Source of the DNA: Prionace glauca
Taxonomy: Eukaryota; Chordata; Chondrichthyes; Carcharhiniformes; Carcharhinidae
Assembly: GCA_037974335.1 (NCBI GenBank)
Contig: CM075760.1
Span: forward strand, 31,394,902 to 31,458,901
Length of the DNA stretch: 64,000 bases
Direction of reading: 5' to 3'
Under the pieces are notes generated by a model. That model ran no database searches and was not told the DNA's origin. It worked only from the letters and a program-made list of their open reading frames with translations. The translations under genes and the position numbers were made by a program. This document shows, piece by piece, positions 10,916 through 21,884 of this stretch. Position 1 is the first letter of the stretch. Every line of letters begins with the position of its first letter.

Positions 10916-11093
10916 TAATCCAGCACGTCTTTTAGAGTGTGAGAGGAAAGTAGAGCATCTGGAGTAAACCTGTACACAAAGAGAATGTACAAACTCAACA
11001 CAGACCGTGGCCCAAAGTTGGAACTAAACCCAGGTCCCTGATACTGTGAGTCAGCAGTGCTAACCACTGTGCCACCGTACTGCTCAAATGTAT
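10916..11093 (-). mobile_element. V-SINE fragment
   Basis: The reverse complement of a tRNA-related head with GTAGCACAGTGG-like A-box sequence and a decayed central domain. It lies in the large intron of the receptor gene. Confidence 0.7.
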
Positions 11094-11690
11094 ACATTTG
11101 GTAGTAGCACAAATGTATACATTTGGGAGAGAGCTTTTCAGGGAGTCCTCAACATTGTCCCTCATTCAGATACAGGTAAATAGTCCCTCGACCTGTGGAG
11201 GATTTGGAGGGTAAGAAGGCTGAGGGAGTGAACCCTGACAGAAAATCCTGTTTGGAGTCCTGTAGGTGGTAATCTGTTGTCTCTAAGACAGCTTAGTGAC
11301 AACTCCCACAACAGAACTGGTACCAAACACTGCTGGTGTGACCCTTTCCTCTGGACAATACTAACCAGTTGGCAGAGGGAGATCCTGATGCCTTTATAGC
11401 AGAGAATCTCTATTATCTTTACAAAAACAAAATGTGCTCTGGAGAGGGCACCACAGCATTCTGGCCACCGTTAGGAAGCAATCATAGTAATCTAACACTC
11501 GATTGGCACAGAACAACAAGCATCAATGTTTGCTTTCAATAGTGGATGAAAACTTCAGGATTCGGTGAATAGCTGTCATCCATAATACTCAGTGCAATTG
11601 CTGCTGTCCCACTTTGATATATTGGAACGTACAGCTCCATGAGTCCTCTCTCGGCAGGAAGTTTCCCAATCTATGCACCAGGTAAAAACT
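11094..11690. other. Intronic sequence, nothing recognised
   Basis: Inside the 2.9-kb intron of GPR139-like gene 1. No exon or known repeat was found. Confidence 0.5.
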
Positions 11691-12130
11691 CAAACAAAGA
11701 CCAGTACCAAAGGAAAGTCAAACAGGCTGCCTAATCACTGTTGTTCGGTGACTCTGACTCTGGCATTCAATATTATGAAATGTATCAAAAAGTTAGTCAT
11801 GGCATGCATCAGCTCTGGCTTCCCCGATTGCCTAGATCCACTACAGTTCACCTACATTCACAACAGGTCCAAAAATGCCAGCTCTCTGACCCTACAGTCA
11901 ACCCTGTAACACCGATTCGTGTTTATCGACTACAGGTCAGCCTGCAATACCATTAGTCCTCCGAAACTCATGTCTAAAATCTGTAGCCTGGGGCTTGGTT
12001 CCTGTTTCTGCAATTTGATCCTGAACTTCCTGATGCCTCCTCCCAATCCCCACCAATCACATGCAGAGTGGCAGCAGGGACCACCCCACCTCACAGACAG
12101 CGTGTAGGGTGGTAACGGAACCCTCTGCTA
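11691..12130 (+). mobile_element. L2/Rex1-type LINE fragment (reverse transcriptase)
   Basis: The broken translation reads KLVMACISSGFPDCLDPLQF, then FVFIDYRSACNTISPPKLMS and LGLGSCFCNLILNFL, which is the RT palm pattern of fish L2/Rex1-type LINEs (DPLQFAY, LFIDYSSAFNTI, LDFLTDRPQ). It is a distinct clade from the CR1-like families here. Relics of the same type occur at 46050-47340. It is old and frameshifted. Confidence 0.65.
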
Positions 12131-12638
12131 TCCAGCAATTGCGTTCAGAGTCGGCCTCACTACCTGCAGGCTCCGCTTGTGTAGACCCCACCACCTCATC
12201 CCCCACGCCCTGGTACTGTCCGGTGGACATTACCTATGGGGCACCGACCTTTGCCCTTGACCTTGCCTGGTACCCTCAATGGCCTTCAGTTCTATCGGCG
12301 AGGAGATCACGATTTGTCCTCGTACATGGACCTCGTACATGTCCTCGTATTTGTCCTCACTGTTCACAACCTTTTCTGGTGAGGCTGCAAAGGCAAGTGT
12401 GTCACCCAATTCTACCGCAAAATTTAATTAAATGTGTTTCAAAATAAATTTCAATTATATATCCAGCCCCCTGCCAGAAATCGGCAGGAGACTCAATCCG
12501 CTGCATATCCATTGCTGGTAAAGGTTGCAAGAGGCGAGAATTCGGGCGTGGACCTGAGTTCTAGGCTGTCACGCAGTTTTACTGCTCACCCCGTCATCAA
12601 TGGGCACAACAGTAGTTGTGAACCCGCCACAACCCCCT

Positions 12639-12640
<2 letters not shown>
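12131..12640. other. Intronic sequence, nothing firmly recognised
   Basis: It may contain further decayed LINE sequence after 12130. No motif is clear enough to call. Confidence 0.4.

Positions 12641-12686
<46 letters not shown>
12641..12686. repeat. (TG)n microsatellite
   Basis: About 22 pure TG dinucleotides. Confidence 0.97.
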
Positions 12687-12687
<1 letters not shown>

Positions 12688-12847
12688 AAGAGAACACAGT
12701 AGGAGTGTTCCAAAGTATGTGTTGTCCTATTCTTTAATCTGCATGTGAGTGGGAGTAAGTGTTAAAGCCTGATTGCTTCTGTCAACAAATGTGTGTATTA
12801 ATGTATGTGTGTTTGGGAGTGACTGCGTGTTTGTGTTCCTGCTACTC

Positions 12848-13140
12848 TAGGAGAGCTTGTAGTGGCACAGGGGATAGCATTGTTGCTTCACAGCACCACA
12901 GGTTCTTGTTCAATTCCAGACTTGGCCACTATCTGTGCAGAGTCTGCACGTTCTCTGTGTGTCTCTGTGGGTTTCATCCTGGTGTTTCCATTTCCTCCCA
13001 CACTCTGAAGGTTGTGCTGGTTAGGTGCATTGGCCATGCTATATCTCCATCAGTGTACAGCTGGAATGTCTTGGGGATTTTCAAAGTTATTTCATTGCAA
13101 CGTTAATGTTCTCATATTTGTGAAACTAATGATTAAACGT
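12848..13140 (+). mobile_element. V-SINE, diverged copy
   Basis: Head TAGTGGCACAGGGGATAGCA, central domain TCTCTGTGGGTTTCATCCTGG and the 3' subfamily mark TTTCATTGCAACGTTAATGTT. This tail matches the copies at 27102 and 47770, not the GGGCCGAAGGGCC type at 7310. Confidence 0.75.
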
Positions 13141-13646
13141 TACAAAACATGTTCTCTCTCCGGTGAGTACTTGCAGTGCACACATGGTCATTAAAATGGA
13201 TTCTGCAGCCTGCTGACTGGGTGGGCGATTAGCAGTGAAATGGTGTTATGTAGAGAGGGTAAAAAGGATTCTGTCTCATTCTTTTACTTACAAAGGAATA
13301 GTGTTTGAGTTCACATGCCTATGGAATGTCACAGTACACAGAAGACATCCCAGCCCATAGGCCCTAAGACAATTGTCAGTGGCTGAAATAATTAATAACT
13401 GGATACAGTGATTCAACGGAGACCACAAGAGCAGCAAACCCAGTGCAGTAAATGAGAAGAAAATCAAAATATTTAAACACCCTTTCGAGAATTAGGAAGT
13501 GGACACAGGGGATGGGACATAACAGCCTCACTCTTCCTGAAGCTACAAAATCCTACCCGTGTTCAACAGACCTTCCCATGCTCAGCCCGTTGCCTGCTCT
13601 GATTCCCATGGTAGACGGGCTGGTTCAATTCCAGCCAGGGACTTAC

Positions 13647-13695
13647 CTGGAACACCAACAATCGCCAAGAGGGGATAGTAAAAGTATTGAATCAT
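13647..13695 (-). CDS. GPR139-like receptor 1, exon 1
   Basis: Short first coding exon MIQYFYYPLLAIVGVP plus one base (G), ending in the donor CCAG|GTAAGT at 13647/13646. The pattern YYPLLAIVGVP followed by N at the start of exon 2 is the TM1 entry of this receptor group and matches exon 1 of the second receptor (28211-28280: YYPILAAIGVP). Both genes split the codon after the first base. The ATG at 13695 was chosen because it gives the usual very short extracellular N-terminus. An open frame continues upstream through a minisatellite, but that is unlikely to be coding. Confidence 0.8.
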
Positions 13696-13784
13696 CTTCA
13701 GCAGATATCCAATTCGATCAGCTGATGTTATCCACCAATGATCTGAAGTAAACCAAACAATCCAATAGGATAAACTCCTGTCCG

Positions 13785-13960
13785 TGGTCGCAACATTCCA
13801 ATCCATTATTCCCAGATTCTGATCCATTGTTGGAACATTCCAATCCATTGTTCCCAAATTCTGAATCATTGTTGAAACATTCCAATCCATTGCTTCCAGA
13901 TTCTGATCCACTAATGGATCATTCCAATCCATTACTCTAAGTTTCTGATCTCGCCTCTCC
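13785..13960. repeat. 42-bp minisatellite upstream of receptor exon 1
   Basis: About four diverged copies of a 42-base unit around AACATTCCAATCCATTGTTC and CAGATTCTGATCCA. Because 42 is a multiple of 3, the minus strand stays open through it (repeating MDWNV and DQNLG). Confidence 0.85.
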
Positions 13961-14200
13961 CTCCCTCTCTCTCCACAGCCGCTGATCTCTGTTAGCGTCG
14001 GAGTTGTCGCTCCTGCTGACTCAATGGGACAACACATTGAATGGAATCCCTTATTAATGGAAGAGCGAAATCCCTCAGGCACACTAATCAGATCCATGGA
14101 GACTCACATCAATTACAGTCACGAAACAAACAGTTTCACTTAACCCCCTTCAATCCAACAGTTTTTATACCCAAAGTAGAACATTTATAACCTACATGAG

Positions 14201-14640
14201 GTGTTGAGGGTCAGGGAATTAGAAATAATGAAGGAACAGGCAGCAAATCTTTCGATATTAATTCTATATAACAGAAGTCCCTCTGTTAGGGTTCATTTCG
14301 AGAGGACTGGAATACAAAGAAGGGGAGTACTGCCGAGGTTTTATAAGTCAGGCCAATTCGGAATATTGACAGCAATTTTGGGCCCCATATCTAGGGAAGG
14401 ATCTGCTGGCCTTGGAGAGGGTCCAGAGGAGTTTCACAAAAATGATCCGGGGAATAAAATACTTGATACATGAGTAGAATCTGAGGACTCTGGGTCTGTA
14501 GTTAATAGAGTCTGGAAGGATGAGGAATGAGATCTCATGCAATCTTACAGTATAATGAAAGGCCTGGATAGAGTGCACTTGTGAAAGATGTTTCCATTCG
14601 TAGGAGAGACAGGAAGGGAAAACCTCAGAGGAAAGAGTCC
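14201..14640 (+). mobile_element. Very decayed CR1-like LINE piece
   Basis: The sequence can be followed as a broken C-terminal ORF2: GGCCAATTCGGAATATTGAC followed by GGATCTGCTGGCCTTGGAGA and GGTCCAGAGGAGTTTCACAA, corresponding to the QFW...DILALEGVQRRF region of the intact copies. It is cut by the Penelope-like tail at 14655-14805 and resumes at about 14815. Confidence 0.6.
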
Positions 14641-14654
14641 GTCCTTTAGAACTG

Positions 14655-14805
14655 TGATGTGGAAATGCCAGCGTTGGACTGGCATAGGCACAGTGAGAAG
14701 TCTCACAACGCCAGTAGGCCACTGACCTGATGAAGGAGCAGCATTCCGAAAGCTCGTAATTCCATGTGAGCTTGTGGGACTTTAACCAGCTGTTGTGAAG
14801 ACTTC
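14655..14805. repeat. Penelope-like element 3' terminal piece
   Basis: GATGTGGAAATGCCAGCGTTGGACTGG-type start, CTCACAACGCCAG, ATGAAGGAGCAGCATTCCGA and GACTTTAACCAGCTGTTGTG. Longer copies at 55890 and 35740-36660 join the same terminal sequence to a GIY-YIG-type coding region. Confidence 0.6.
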
Positions 14806-14809
14806 TTAC

Positions 14810-15065
14810 TTTAAAATTGTGATGAGGAGGAATTTCTTCAGTCAGAGGCTTGTAAATCTGTGTAATTCATTGCCACACAAGACTGTAGAGGCCAGGTCTC
14901 CGAGTGTATTTAAGAAAGAGATAGATAAGTTCGTGACTGGTAAAGGGATCAAAGGTTACGGGGCAAAAGAAACGGTAGAATGGGTTTGAGGAACTTCTCA
15001 GCCATCATTGAATGGTAGAGCCGGCTCGATGAGCCTAATGGCCTAATTCTATTCCTATGTTTTAT
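14810..15065 (+). mobile_element. Family B-like LINE 3' end
   Basis: It encodes MRRNFFSQRLVNLCNSLPHKTVEARSPSVFKKEIDKFV, then a tail GGTAGAGCCGGCTCGATGAG with CTATGTT-type ending. This is probably the 3' continuation of the LINE at 14201, split by the Penelope-like insertion. Confidence 0.75.
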
Positions 15066-15404
15066 TGGTGTATGGTTATGATGGCTGTGGGTTAAAGATG
15101 TGGTTAGCGTTAATCGGGATTGATATAGGCTGCTACATCCAGGCTCTACGCACTCTTATTTACAGTTTATGTACAGAACAATTTTAGTAAAGAACCTCAC
15201 ACAGATCAATATCTCAGCATTACAGTCTTAGCGAGAGTCATCTGATAGAACTATCTCCCAGTGTCACGTACAGTTCATTCTGGGCAAGAGATTTCACATT
15301 GAACTATTTCTCAGTGTCACGCACAGGAGAACCATATCAAGAGGCTTCACATCAAACTTTCACGTCAATTTCTATTCTGAAGTTGTAAGGAGACAAGAGT
15401 GAGT

Positions 15405-15925
15405 TGAGGAGAGTGTGGGAGAAGGACACTGGGACACTTAAACAGAGTCAGTAGCACCTCGAGGAGACTGTGAGAGGGGGACACTAGGACAGATAGTCAG
15501 CACAATGAGGTGACTCTGAGGGGGACACTGGGACAGTGGGACAGGAAAGCAGTACCTTGAGAAAAGAGTGAGAGTGGGACACTGACACACTGGGACAGGA
15601 AAGCAGCACCTTGAAGACAGTGTGAGACGGAGACACTGGCACACTGGGACAGGAAAGCAGCACCTTGAAGAGAGGGGGATAGTGGGACAACGGGAGAGAG
15701 AAGCAACACCTTGAGGAGAGTGTGAGAGGGGAGGTCACTGGGACACCAGGGCAGAGAGTCAGCATCTTGAGGAGATTATCAGGGGAGGGCACTGGGACAC
15801 TGGAATCGAGAGTCAACACCTTGAGGAGACTGTGAGAAGGGCTCACTGTGACACTGGCATGAACAGTCAGCACCTTGAGGAAAGTGTGAGAGGGGGTCAC
15901 TGGGGCAGACAGTCAGCACATTGAC
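15405..15925. repeat. Minisatellite of about 60-70 bp upstream of the IgM CH4 exon
   Basis: About eight imperfect units built around GAGAGTGTGAGAGGG, GACACTGGGACA and AAAGCAGCACCTTGAGGAG. It lies about 240 bases 5' of the CH4 splice acceptor, in what would be the CH3-CH4 intron. Confidence 0.85.
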
Positions 15926-16163
15926 CAGAAAAGTAGATCAGTTGGGCCGAATGGCATGATTCAGTGCTGTAGACTTTCTGAAACTCTCCAGTCCGCCCCC
16001 CTGAGTTATTTGAGAAAACAAATTGTGTTCACCTCTCCTCCAATCTGGGAATCAAAAATGGGAACATTTAAAATCAAAAGTGAAACACATTTTCCTGATA
16101 TCTAACCAGCGGTTTGTCTCCAGAATTCTCCAGTTTATTGACTTTATTGTACATTTTCTGCAG

Positions 16164-16221
16164 ATCCAAATCCGCGGGAAACGTTGGTCTCTGTCCTCCT
16201 GCCCTCAGCAGAAGAAGTCTC
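16164..16221 (+). pseudogene. ighm: IgM CH4 exon, 5' part (split by LINE)
   Basis: This follows a canonical polypyrimidine tract and TTTTCTGCAG acceptor ending at 16163. With one base from a preceding exon it reads DPNPRETLVSVLLPSAEEV, the start of a shark IgM CH4 domain (the LLP.AEE strand A pattern). The sequence then breaks at GTCTC, where a LINE begins at 16222. The same GTCTC recurs at 17918-17922 on the far side, and the domain resumes in the same frame ([10 protein letters not shown]). No CH1, CH2 or CH3 exon was found upstream in the window, so the cluster is incomplete or has very long introns. Confidence 0.9.
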
Positions 16222-17917
16222 ATAAGAACATAAGAAATAGGAGCAGGAGTAGGCCATCTAGCCCTTCGAGCCTGCCCCGCCATTCAATAAGATCATGGCT
16301 GATCTGTCGCTGCTCAGTTCCACTTTCCCGCTTTCTCCCCATAACCCTTAATGCCCTCTCTTATCAAAAACCCATCAACCCGCTTCTTAAAAATATTTAG
16401 CGAGGCAGTCTCCACCACTTCAACGGGCAGAGAATTCCAGAGATTCACCACCCTTTGAGTGAAGAAGTTGCTCCTCAACTCCTCTAAACCGCCTCCCCTT
16501 TATCTTGAGGCTGTGCCCCCGAATCCTACTGTCTTTTTTGAGCGGGAAGAGTCTCTCCACCTCTATCCTATCCATCCCATTCATCATCTTATACGTCTCA
16601 ATGAGATCTCCCCTCATTCTTCTAAACTCTAACGAGTACAAGCCCAGTTTATTCAACCTCTCCTCATAGCTCAACCCCCTCAATTCCGGTATCAGCCGAG
16701 TAAACCTCCTCTGCACTCCCTCCAAGGCCAAAATATCTTTGCGCAGGTGCGGCGCCCAAAACTGCACACAGTACTCCAGCTGCGGCCTCACCAGTGCCCT
16801 ATACAGCTGCAGCAAGACCTCCCTACTTTTATATTCAATCCCCCTCGCTATGAAGGCCAGCATCCCATTCGCCTTCCTGACCACCTGCTGCACCTGCAAG
16901 CTGGGTTTTTGCGACTCATGCACAAGGACCCCGAGGTCCCTCTGCACCGTCGCCTGCTGCAGTTTTTCGCCCCGTAAGTAATAGTCCTTCCTACCATTCT
17001 TCCTACCAAAGTGGACCACCTCACACTTGCCAACATTAAATTCCATTTGCCACTTCCTGGCCCATTCGCCCAGCCTATCTAGATCCTTCTGCAGACTCTC
17101 CACACCCTCCGCACAGTTTGCCGTTCCCCCAATCTTGGTGTCATCAGCAAGTTTCGACACCCTACACTCGGTTCCCTCCTCCAGATTATCTATATAAATG
17201 ATAAAAAGCTGAGGCCCCAGCACCGACCCCTGGGGCACCCCACTCGTCACCATCCGCCAATCCGAATAGCACACGTTGACCCCCACTCTCTGCCTCTTAT
17301 TTGACAACCAATCCTCTATCCACGCTAACACCCTACCCCAAACTGCATGTCCCCTGACCTTCTGCAATAACCTCTTGTGAGGTACTTTGGTCAAACGCTT
17401 TCTGAAAATCTGGAAAGACCACATCCACCGGCTCTCCTCTATCCACTGCCCCAGACACATCCTCAGAGAACTCCAGTAAATTTGTCAGACACGACTTCCC
17501 TTTAATGAAACCGTGCTGGGTCTGCTCTATCAAGCAATTCCCTTCAAGATGCCTCGCAATTTCCACCTTAATGACAGATTCTAACATTTTACCTATCACA
17601 GACGTTAAACTAACTGGCCTATAATTCCCCGCCTTTTGCCTGGCACCCTTCTTAAACAACGGCGTAACATTAGCCGTTTTCCAATCATCTGGCACTTCCC
17701 CGGATTCCAGCGACGTCTGGAAAATAACCACCAAGGCATCCACTATCACCTCCGCCATTTCTTTCAGAACCCTCGGATGCATTTCATCCGGTCCTGGGGA
17801 CTTGTCCACAATCAGCCCCTCCAGTCTGTCGAGCACCGCCTCTCTAGTAACAGTAATGTCATTAAGACCCTCCAGTCCTACCACCTTTTCATCGCTAACA
17901 CCCGGCAAGTTATTCAC
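16222..17917 (-). mobile_element. Family B CR1-like LINE inserted in IgM CH4
   Basis: Minus-strand element: its 3' tail (ATAAGAACATAAGAAATAGG on the plus strand) is at 16222 and its 5'-truncated end is at 17917. It encodes the RT from [78 protein letters not shown] and LADDTK (FADD changed to LADD), then the C-terminal region through LALEGVQRRFTRLIPELRGLSYEERL. One frameshift lies near 17390, between FQKAFD and VPHKRLLQKV. It is flanked by the 5-base duplication GTCTC, which sits inside the host exon. Confidence 0.92.
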
Positions 17918-17922
17918 GTCTC

Positions 17923-18256
17923 CGCTCAGAGATTCGTCTCCCTCAGCTGCTTAGTGAGAGGTTTCTCCCCCCGAGAGATCTTCGTCAAGTGGACCGTCAA
18001 CGACAAGCCGGTGAATCCCGGGAACTACAGGAACACCGAGGTGGTGGCGGAGAACGGCAATAGCTCCTTCTTCACATACAGCCTGTTATCCATTGCAGCA
18101 GAGGACTGGTCCAGCGGCGCTTCTTACTCCTGTGTGGTGGGACATGAAGCCATCCCCTTGAAGATCATCAACAGAACAGTTGACAAATCCAGCGGTAAAC
18201 CCAGTTTTGTGAACATTTCCCTTGCACTGATGGACACGGTTAATTCATGTCAATGA
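17923..18256 (+). pseudogene. ighm: IgM CH4 exon, 3' part with secretory tail
   Basis: Immunoglobulin C1 domain of mu type: [17 protein letters not shown] (first cysteine and tryptophan), [30 protein letters not shown] and [11 protein letters not shown] (second cysteine). The secretory tail follows, [19 protein letters not shown], with its N-glycosylation site NIS and the penultimate cysteine used for IgM polymerisation, then TGA. Excluding the LINE and one copy of the duplication, the two parts make a 392-base exon, that is 130 residues with the split codon. A donor inside the exon (AGCG|GTAAAC, 18194/18195) feeds the membrane exons. The LINE upstream should prevent normal CH4 inclusion. Confidence 0.92.
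18190..18200 (+). promoter_or_regulatory. ighm: In-exon splice donor for membrane IgM
   Basis: CAGCG|GTAAAC within the CH4 exon, just before the secretory tail. Joining its G to AC at 21885 gives an aspartate codon and keeps the frame into M1. This is the conserved arrangement for switching secreted and membrane mu. Confidence 0.85.
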
Positions 18257-18279
18257 GAATCACTCGGTTACATTAAAAC

Positions 18280-18300
18280 CTTCAATAAAAATAATAAAAC
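18280..18300 (+). terminator. Polyadenylation signal for secreted IgM
   Basis: AATAAA motifs occur at about 18283 and 18291, some 25-40 bases after the secretory stop codon, which is a short 3'UTR as expected for secreted mu. Confidence 0.65.
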
Positions 18301-19200
18301 AATTTTCCTCAAACGATAAATGAAATTCCCAATTGCTTAGTAAATTGTTTTTCAGTTTTACTTCCATGATATATCTTTAGCTTGAGTCTGATATTTTCAG
18401 GTCTCGGATCCAAGTCTTGTTGAACGAGTGCACCCAGCTCAGATACACCCAGATCCAGTAGAGTATATTCATTACAGGATTCTGTAAAATATCTTCACCG
18501 AACTTCCTCCTGCTGAGGAGAAATATGACTATTTCAACATTTCTGACAAACACAACATATAGATCTCCGTGTTCCTGCTTCCCTCATTGTCCATGCCTTT
18601 ATCCATTGATGTCAGCTTTAAGCTGCTGCACCAAACCCACTGGGAACTGAAGTGAGGGTCACACAGAAACATGGAGTAACAATCCCCCTGTCAGAGAGAG
18701 GGAGAGTGAAATTGTTTACATTCCGGATTCCTACTCGCCCAATAAAGAGAGGGGAGGAGCAATAGCTAACCCATGTACCACCACTTCCTCAATGAAAAGA
18801 GGAGGAATGTCATTATTTATCCACTGTACCTCCACCTCCTCAGCGGTTAGAACCATTAGGGACATTGCTTCACCAGGTAGAGAGAGTTCATTCTCCTTCC
18901 TCTCCCCAAGTAGCGTGTTTGGAAGGGAACGGCTTTCTACAATAAGGACTCAGTTGTCAAAAGTACAAATTAGCTTCCGGTTTGCTTGCTGCAGATTTGG
19001 AAATATCATTATCTTAATCAGTGTAATATATATACTTATGCAACACAATTTTAAAATGTTTCAAAACTCTTGATCATGTGCTGGCATTGATTTCCCGTAA
19101 TACAAATTTATACAAATGTTTGAATCCTCTCCGGTTTTTCTGTTCTGTACCTGAGGTTTCTGAGATGCAGCAATAAATGATTTCATTCGTTTCCCTGATA
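18301..19200. other. IgM CH4-M1 intron, nothing recognised
   Basis: Unique-looking intronic sequence. No additional C domain, RSS or tRNA was seen. Confidence 0.5.
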
Positions 19201-19835
19201 TAAGAACATAAAAACATAATAAATAGGAGCAGGAGTAGGCCACCTAGCCCGTCGAGCCTGCCCCGCCATTCAATAAGATCATGGCTGATCTGAAGTGGAT
19301 CAGTTCCACTTTCCCGATTTCTCCCCATAACCCTTCTTTCCTTTGTCTATCAGAAATTTGTCTACCCCTGTCTTAAACATATTCAACGAGGTAGCCTCCA
19401 TCACTTCAATGGGCAGAGAATTCCAGAGATTCACCACCGATTGAATGAAGAAGTTCCTCCTCAGCTCTGTTCTAAACTGCAACCCCCCCCCCCCCGCCTT
19501 ATTTTGAGGCTGTGCCCTCTAGTTATGGTTTCCTTTCTGAGCGGAAAGAATCTCTCTACCCTATCTAGCCCCTTCATTATCTTGTAAGTCTCCCCTCAGC
19601 CTTCTAAACTCCAACGAGTCTATTTCATCTCTCCTCATAAGCCAAACCCCTCATCTCTGGTATCAGCCTGGTGAACCTTCTCTGTACTCCCTCCAAGGCC
19701 AATATATCCTTTCTCAAATAAGGGGACCAAAACTGCATACAGTACTCCAGTTGCGGCCTCACCAGTGCAAGATCTCCCTTTTATATTCTATCCCCCTCGC
19801 GATAAAGGCCACCATTCCTTCTTGATCTTCTCACC
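19201..19835 (-). mobile_element. Family B CR1-like LINE 3' end
   Basis: The 3' tail is at 19201 (TAAGAACATAAAAACATAAT on the plus strand). The minus-strand translation gives RTELRRNFFIQSVVNLWNSLPIEVMEATSLNMF. An internal C9-C10 run at 19484-19494 and small deletions mark it as older than the copy in CH4. It lies in the CH4-M1 intron in the same orientation as the CH4 insertion. Confidence 0.85.
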
Positions 19836-19975
19836 GGTCACATAAAATAAATTTGTACAGCAAACTCTGAAAATATGTTCCATTATTCGTATCGTGTGGA
19901 TTATATTCAATTAATTATTGCCAGTGAAATTTAGAGCAACAGTTAAAAAATACACAAACTGACAATACTGCACAA

Positions 19976-21350
19976 AATTATCACAATTATAAATACACAT
20001 ATAAGTGTTCACATAGACACACACACACACACATCGACACAAATGCACAAATACACGCACAAGTACACATACTCATATATATGTTCACAAGTACATAAAG
20101 ATACATGTCAATACACACACGCAAACTCATGCACATACTCCACACACCTACATATACAGAAATATGGACGCGCATTCAAATACAGACACAGAATCACATA
20201 AGTACAAAACACACACAAAAAAGCACAGATAGATGCATACATACAAGTACATATTCACGGACCATAAGTGCAGACAATGTATGCAGAAACGAACACAAAC
20301 AAGCAAGCTCACACAAATACACTCATGGACAACACATATACGAACAAAAATACACGCATACACAAATGAACACAGGCAAATACAACCATACACAGGCGCG
20401 CACACACATTATCTCTCTCTCTCTATCTCATGCACACACACATAAACACACACACATCCACGGACACTCGTGCATACACCCACACACACACACGCACACA
20501 TAGACACGCAGGCACAAAAGCAAAAACATACACACAAATTATCAAATATGTACATACACACACATATACGCATACAAACACACAAGTTTTCACGCAACTT
20601 TGCGTATGTAACTAGGAACATAGACCTAAAGACAAACACATACATGCATACACACAATAAAGACAGATACACACGCATGCATATGCATATGCAGATCCAT
20701 ACACATAGACAAACACAGAAATACATTTTATCACACATTCACGCTGGTGGGAATATAGATATAGACACACACAATGTTATACGCAATAACACTGATACAG
20801 GGAAATACACATCGAAACATTAACAGACTGCATAGAGATGAACAGACAGCCAAACATTTTCACGTGAACAAATGTACGCAACATTCACATGTTCATAAAG
20901 AACAGAATACCATAGTACACATTATTACACATGGAAACACAAGCATACATTATCACACCGTTATAAATAACTATCAATAAAGATATACATACATTAACAT
21001 GTTAACAGATAAGCACACAAACAGACACACACGAAAAGGGAAGGAAACATTGTTCGAGTGACAGAAATTAGCACATTGAAATAGGCAGGAACACGTCCAC
21101 ACGTTAAGAGTGGCATTAATAAATATACATAGACTTCACACAATAATATTCATATATCCATAAAGTCAAAAGAATAAAATATATATACAGACGCAGACAC
21201 ACAACTACACAAATTAACAAACACGGGTAAATGAACACATACATTAACCCGGATACACTCATATTAACTCAGAACCAAAGATTAATGCAGACCACGAGAT
21301 GCTCATGCACACACACACAAACGCAAATTCGTAAATACAAGCGACAGGTA
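19976..21350. repeat. CA/ACAC-rich low-complexity block
   Basis: About 1.4 kb of interrupted ACACA, ATACA and CATACA sequence with strong strand asymmetry (few G on the plus strand). It contains short pure CA runs but no fixed unit. It fills the middle of the CH4-M1 intron. Its open frames (His/Thr-rich forward, Cys/Val-rich reverse) are artefacts. Confidence 0.85.
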
Positions 21351-21884
21351 AATGATGAAAGTAAAACTTAAACATGAATTTTAATGGACATATCCACCGA
21401 CAACTATCCCAATGTACATTGCACCGACAAACACTTTGAGAAAATGAAAGAAGTCAATGATCCACTAACTATTTCCACCATAAAAGATCCACCATAAACT
21501 ACATCCCAGCTGTTAAACAACAACATTCACAGTTTATAGATCAGTCACCATCTGTGAAAAATTGATCAGTGAATGTTCCTCGATATCAGTCATAATATTC
21601 TTCAACCAGGGATAGTGGAAAATAGTTCGGAAATGAACTGATACTCAAGAAAACATCTTCAGTGCTTTCTGACATAGACTGTCCAAGGAATGTCAATAAA
21701 GATCAAGTGTGAAAATAATTACAGAAATCGGTTACTGAGTGTCCTGAAATTAACCGTAGATATACATTGAAAATTATACAAGAGAATGAAGTAACAGCTT
21801 ATGAAGGAGAACGAGGAAAAGAAAAATAACAATAAGATTCCCTGGATCAATAAAGTAATCTAATTTCATTTCTTGGTCCCGTAG
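21351..21884. other. Intron end before M1
   Basis: Unique sequence ending in the acceptor TTCTTGGTCCCGTAG at 21884. No other feature seen. Confidence 0.5.

Noticed and set aside
13582-14097. Receptor 1 N-terminal extension of over 100 residues
   Set aside because: The sequence is a minisatellite, and the related receptor has a short N-terminus fixed by an upstream stop.
10000-16000. CH1-CH3 exons of the IgM gene
   Set aside because: No C1-type Ig domain was found on the plus strand upstream of CH4; the interval is receptor exons, LINEs, SINEs and minisatellites.
20105-20823. His/Thr-rich and Cys/Val-rich open frames in the CA-rich block
   Set aside because: Artefacts of low-complexity sequence inside an IgM intron.
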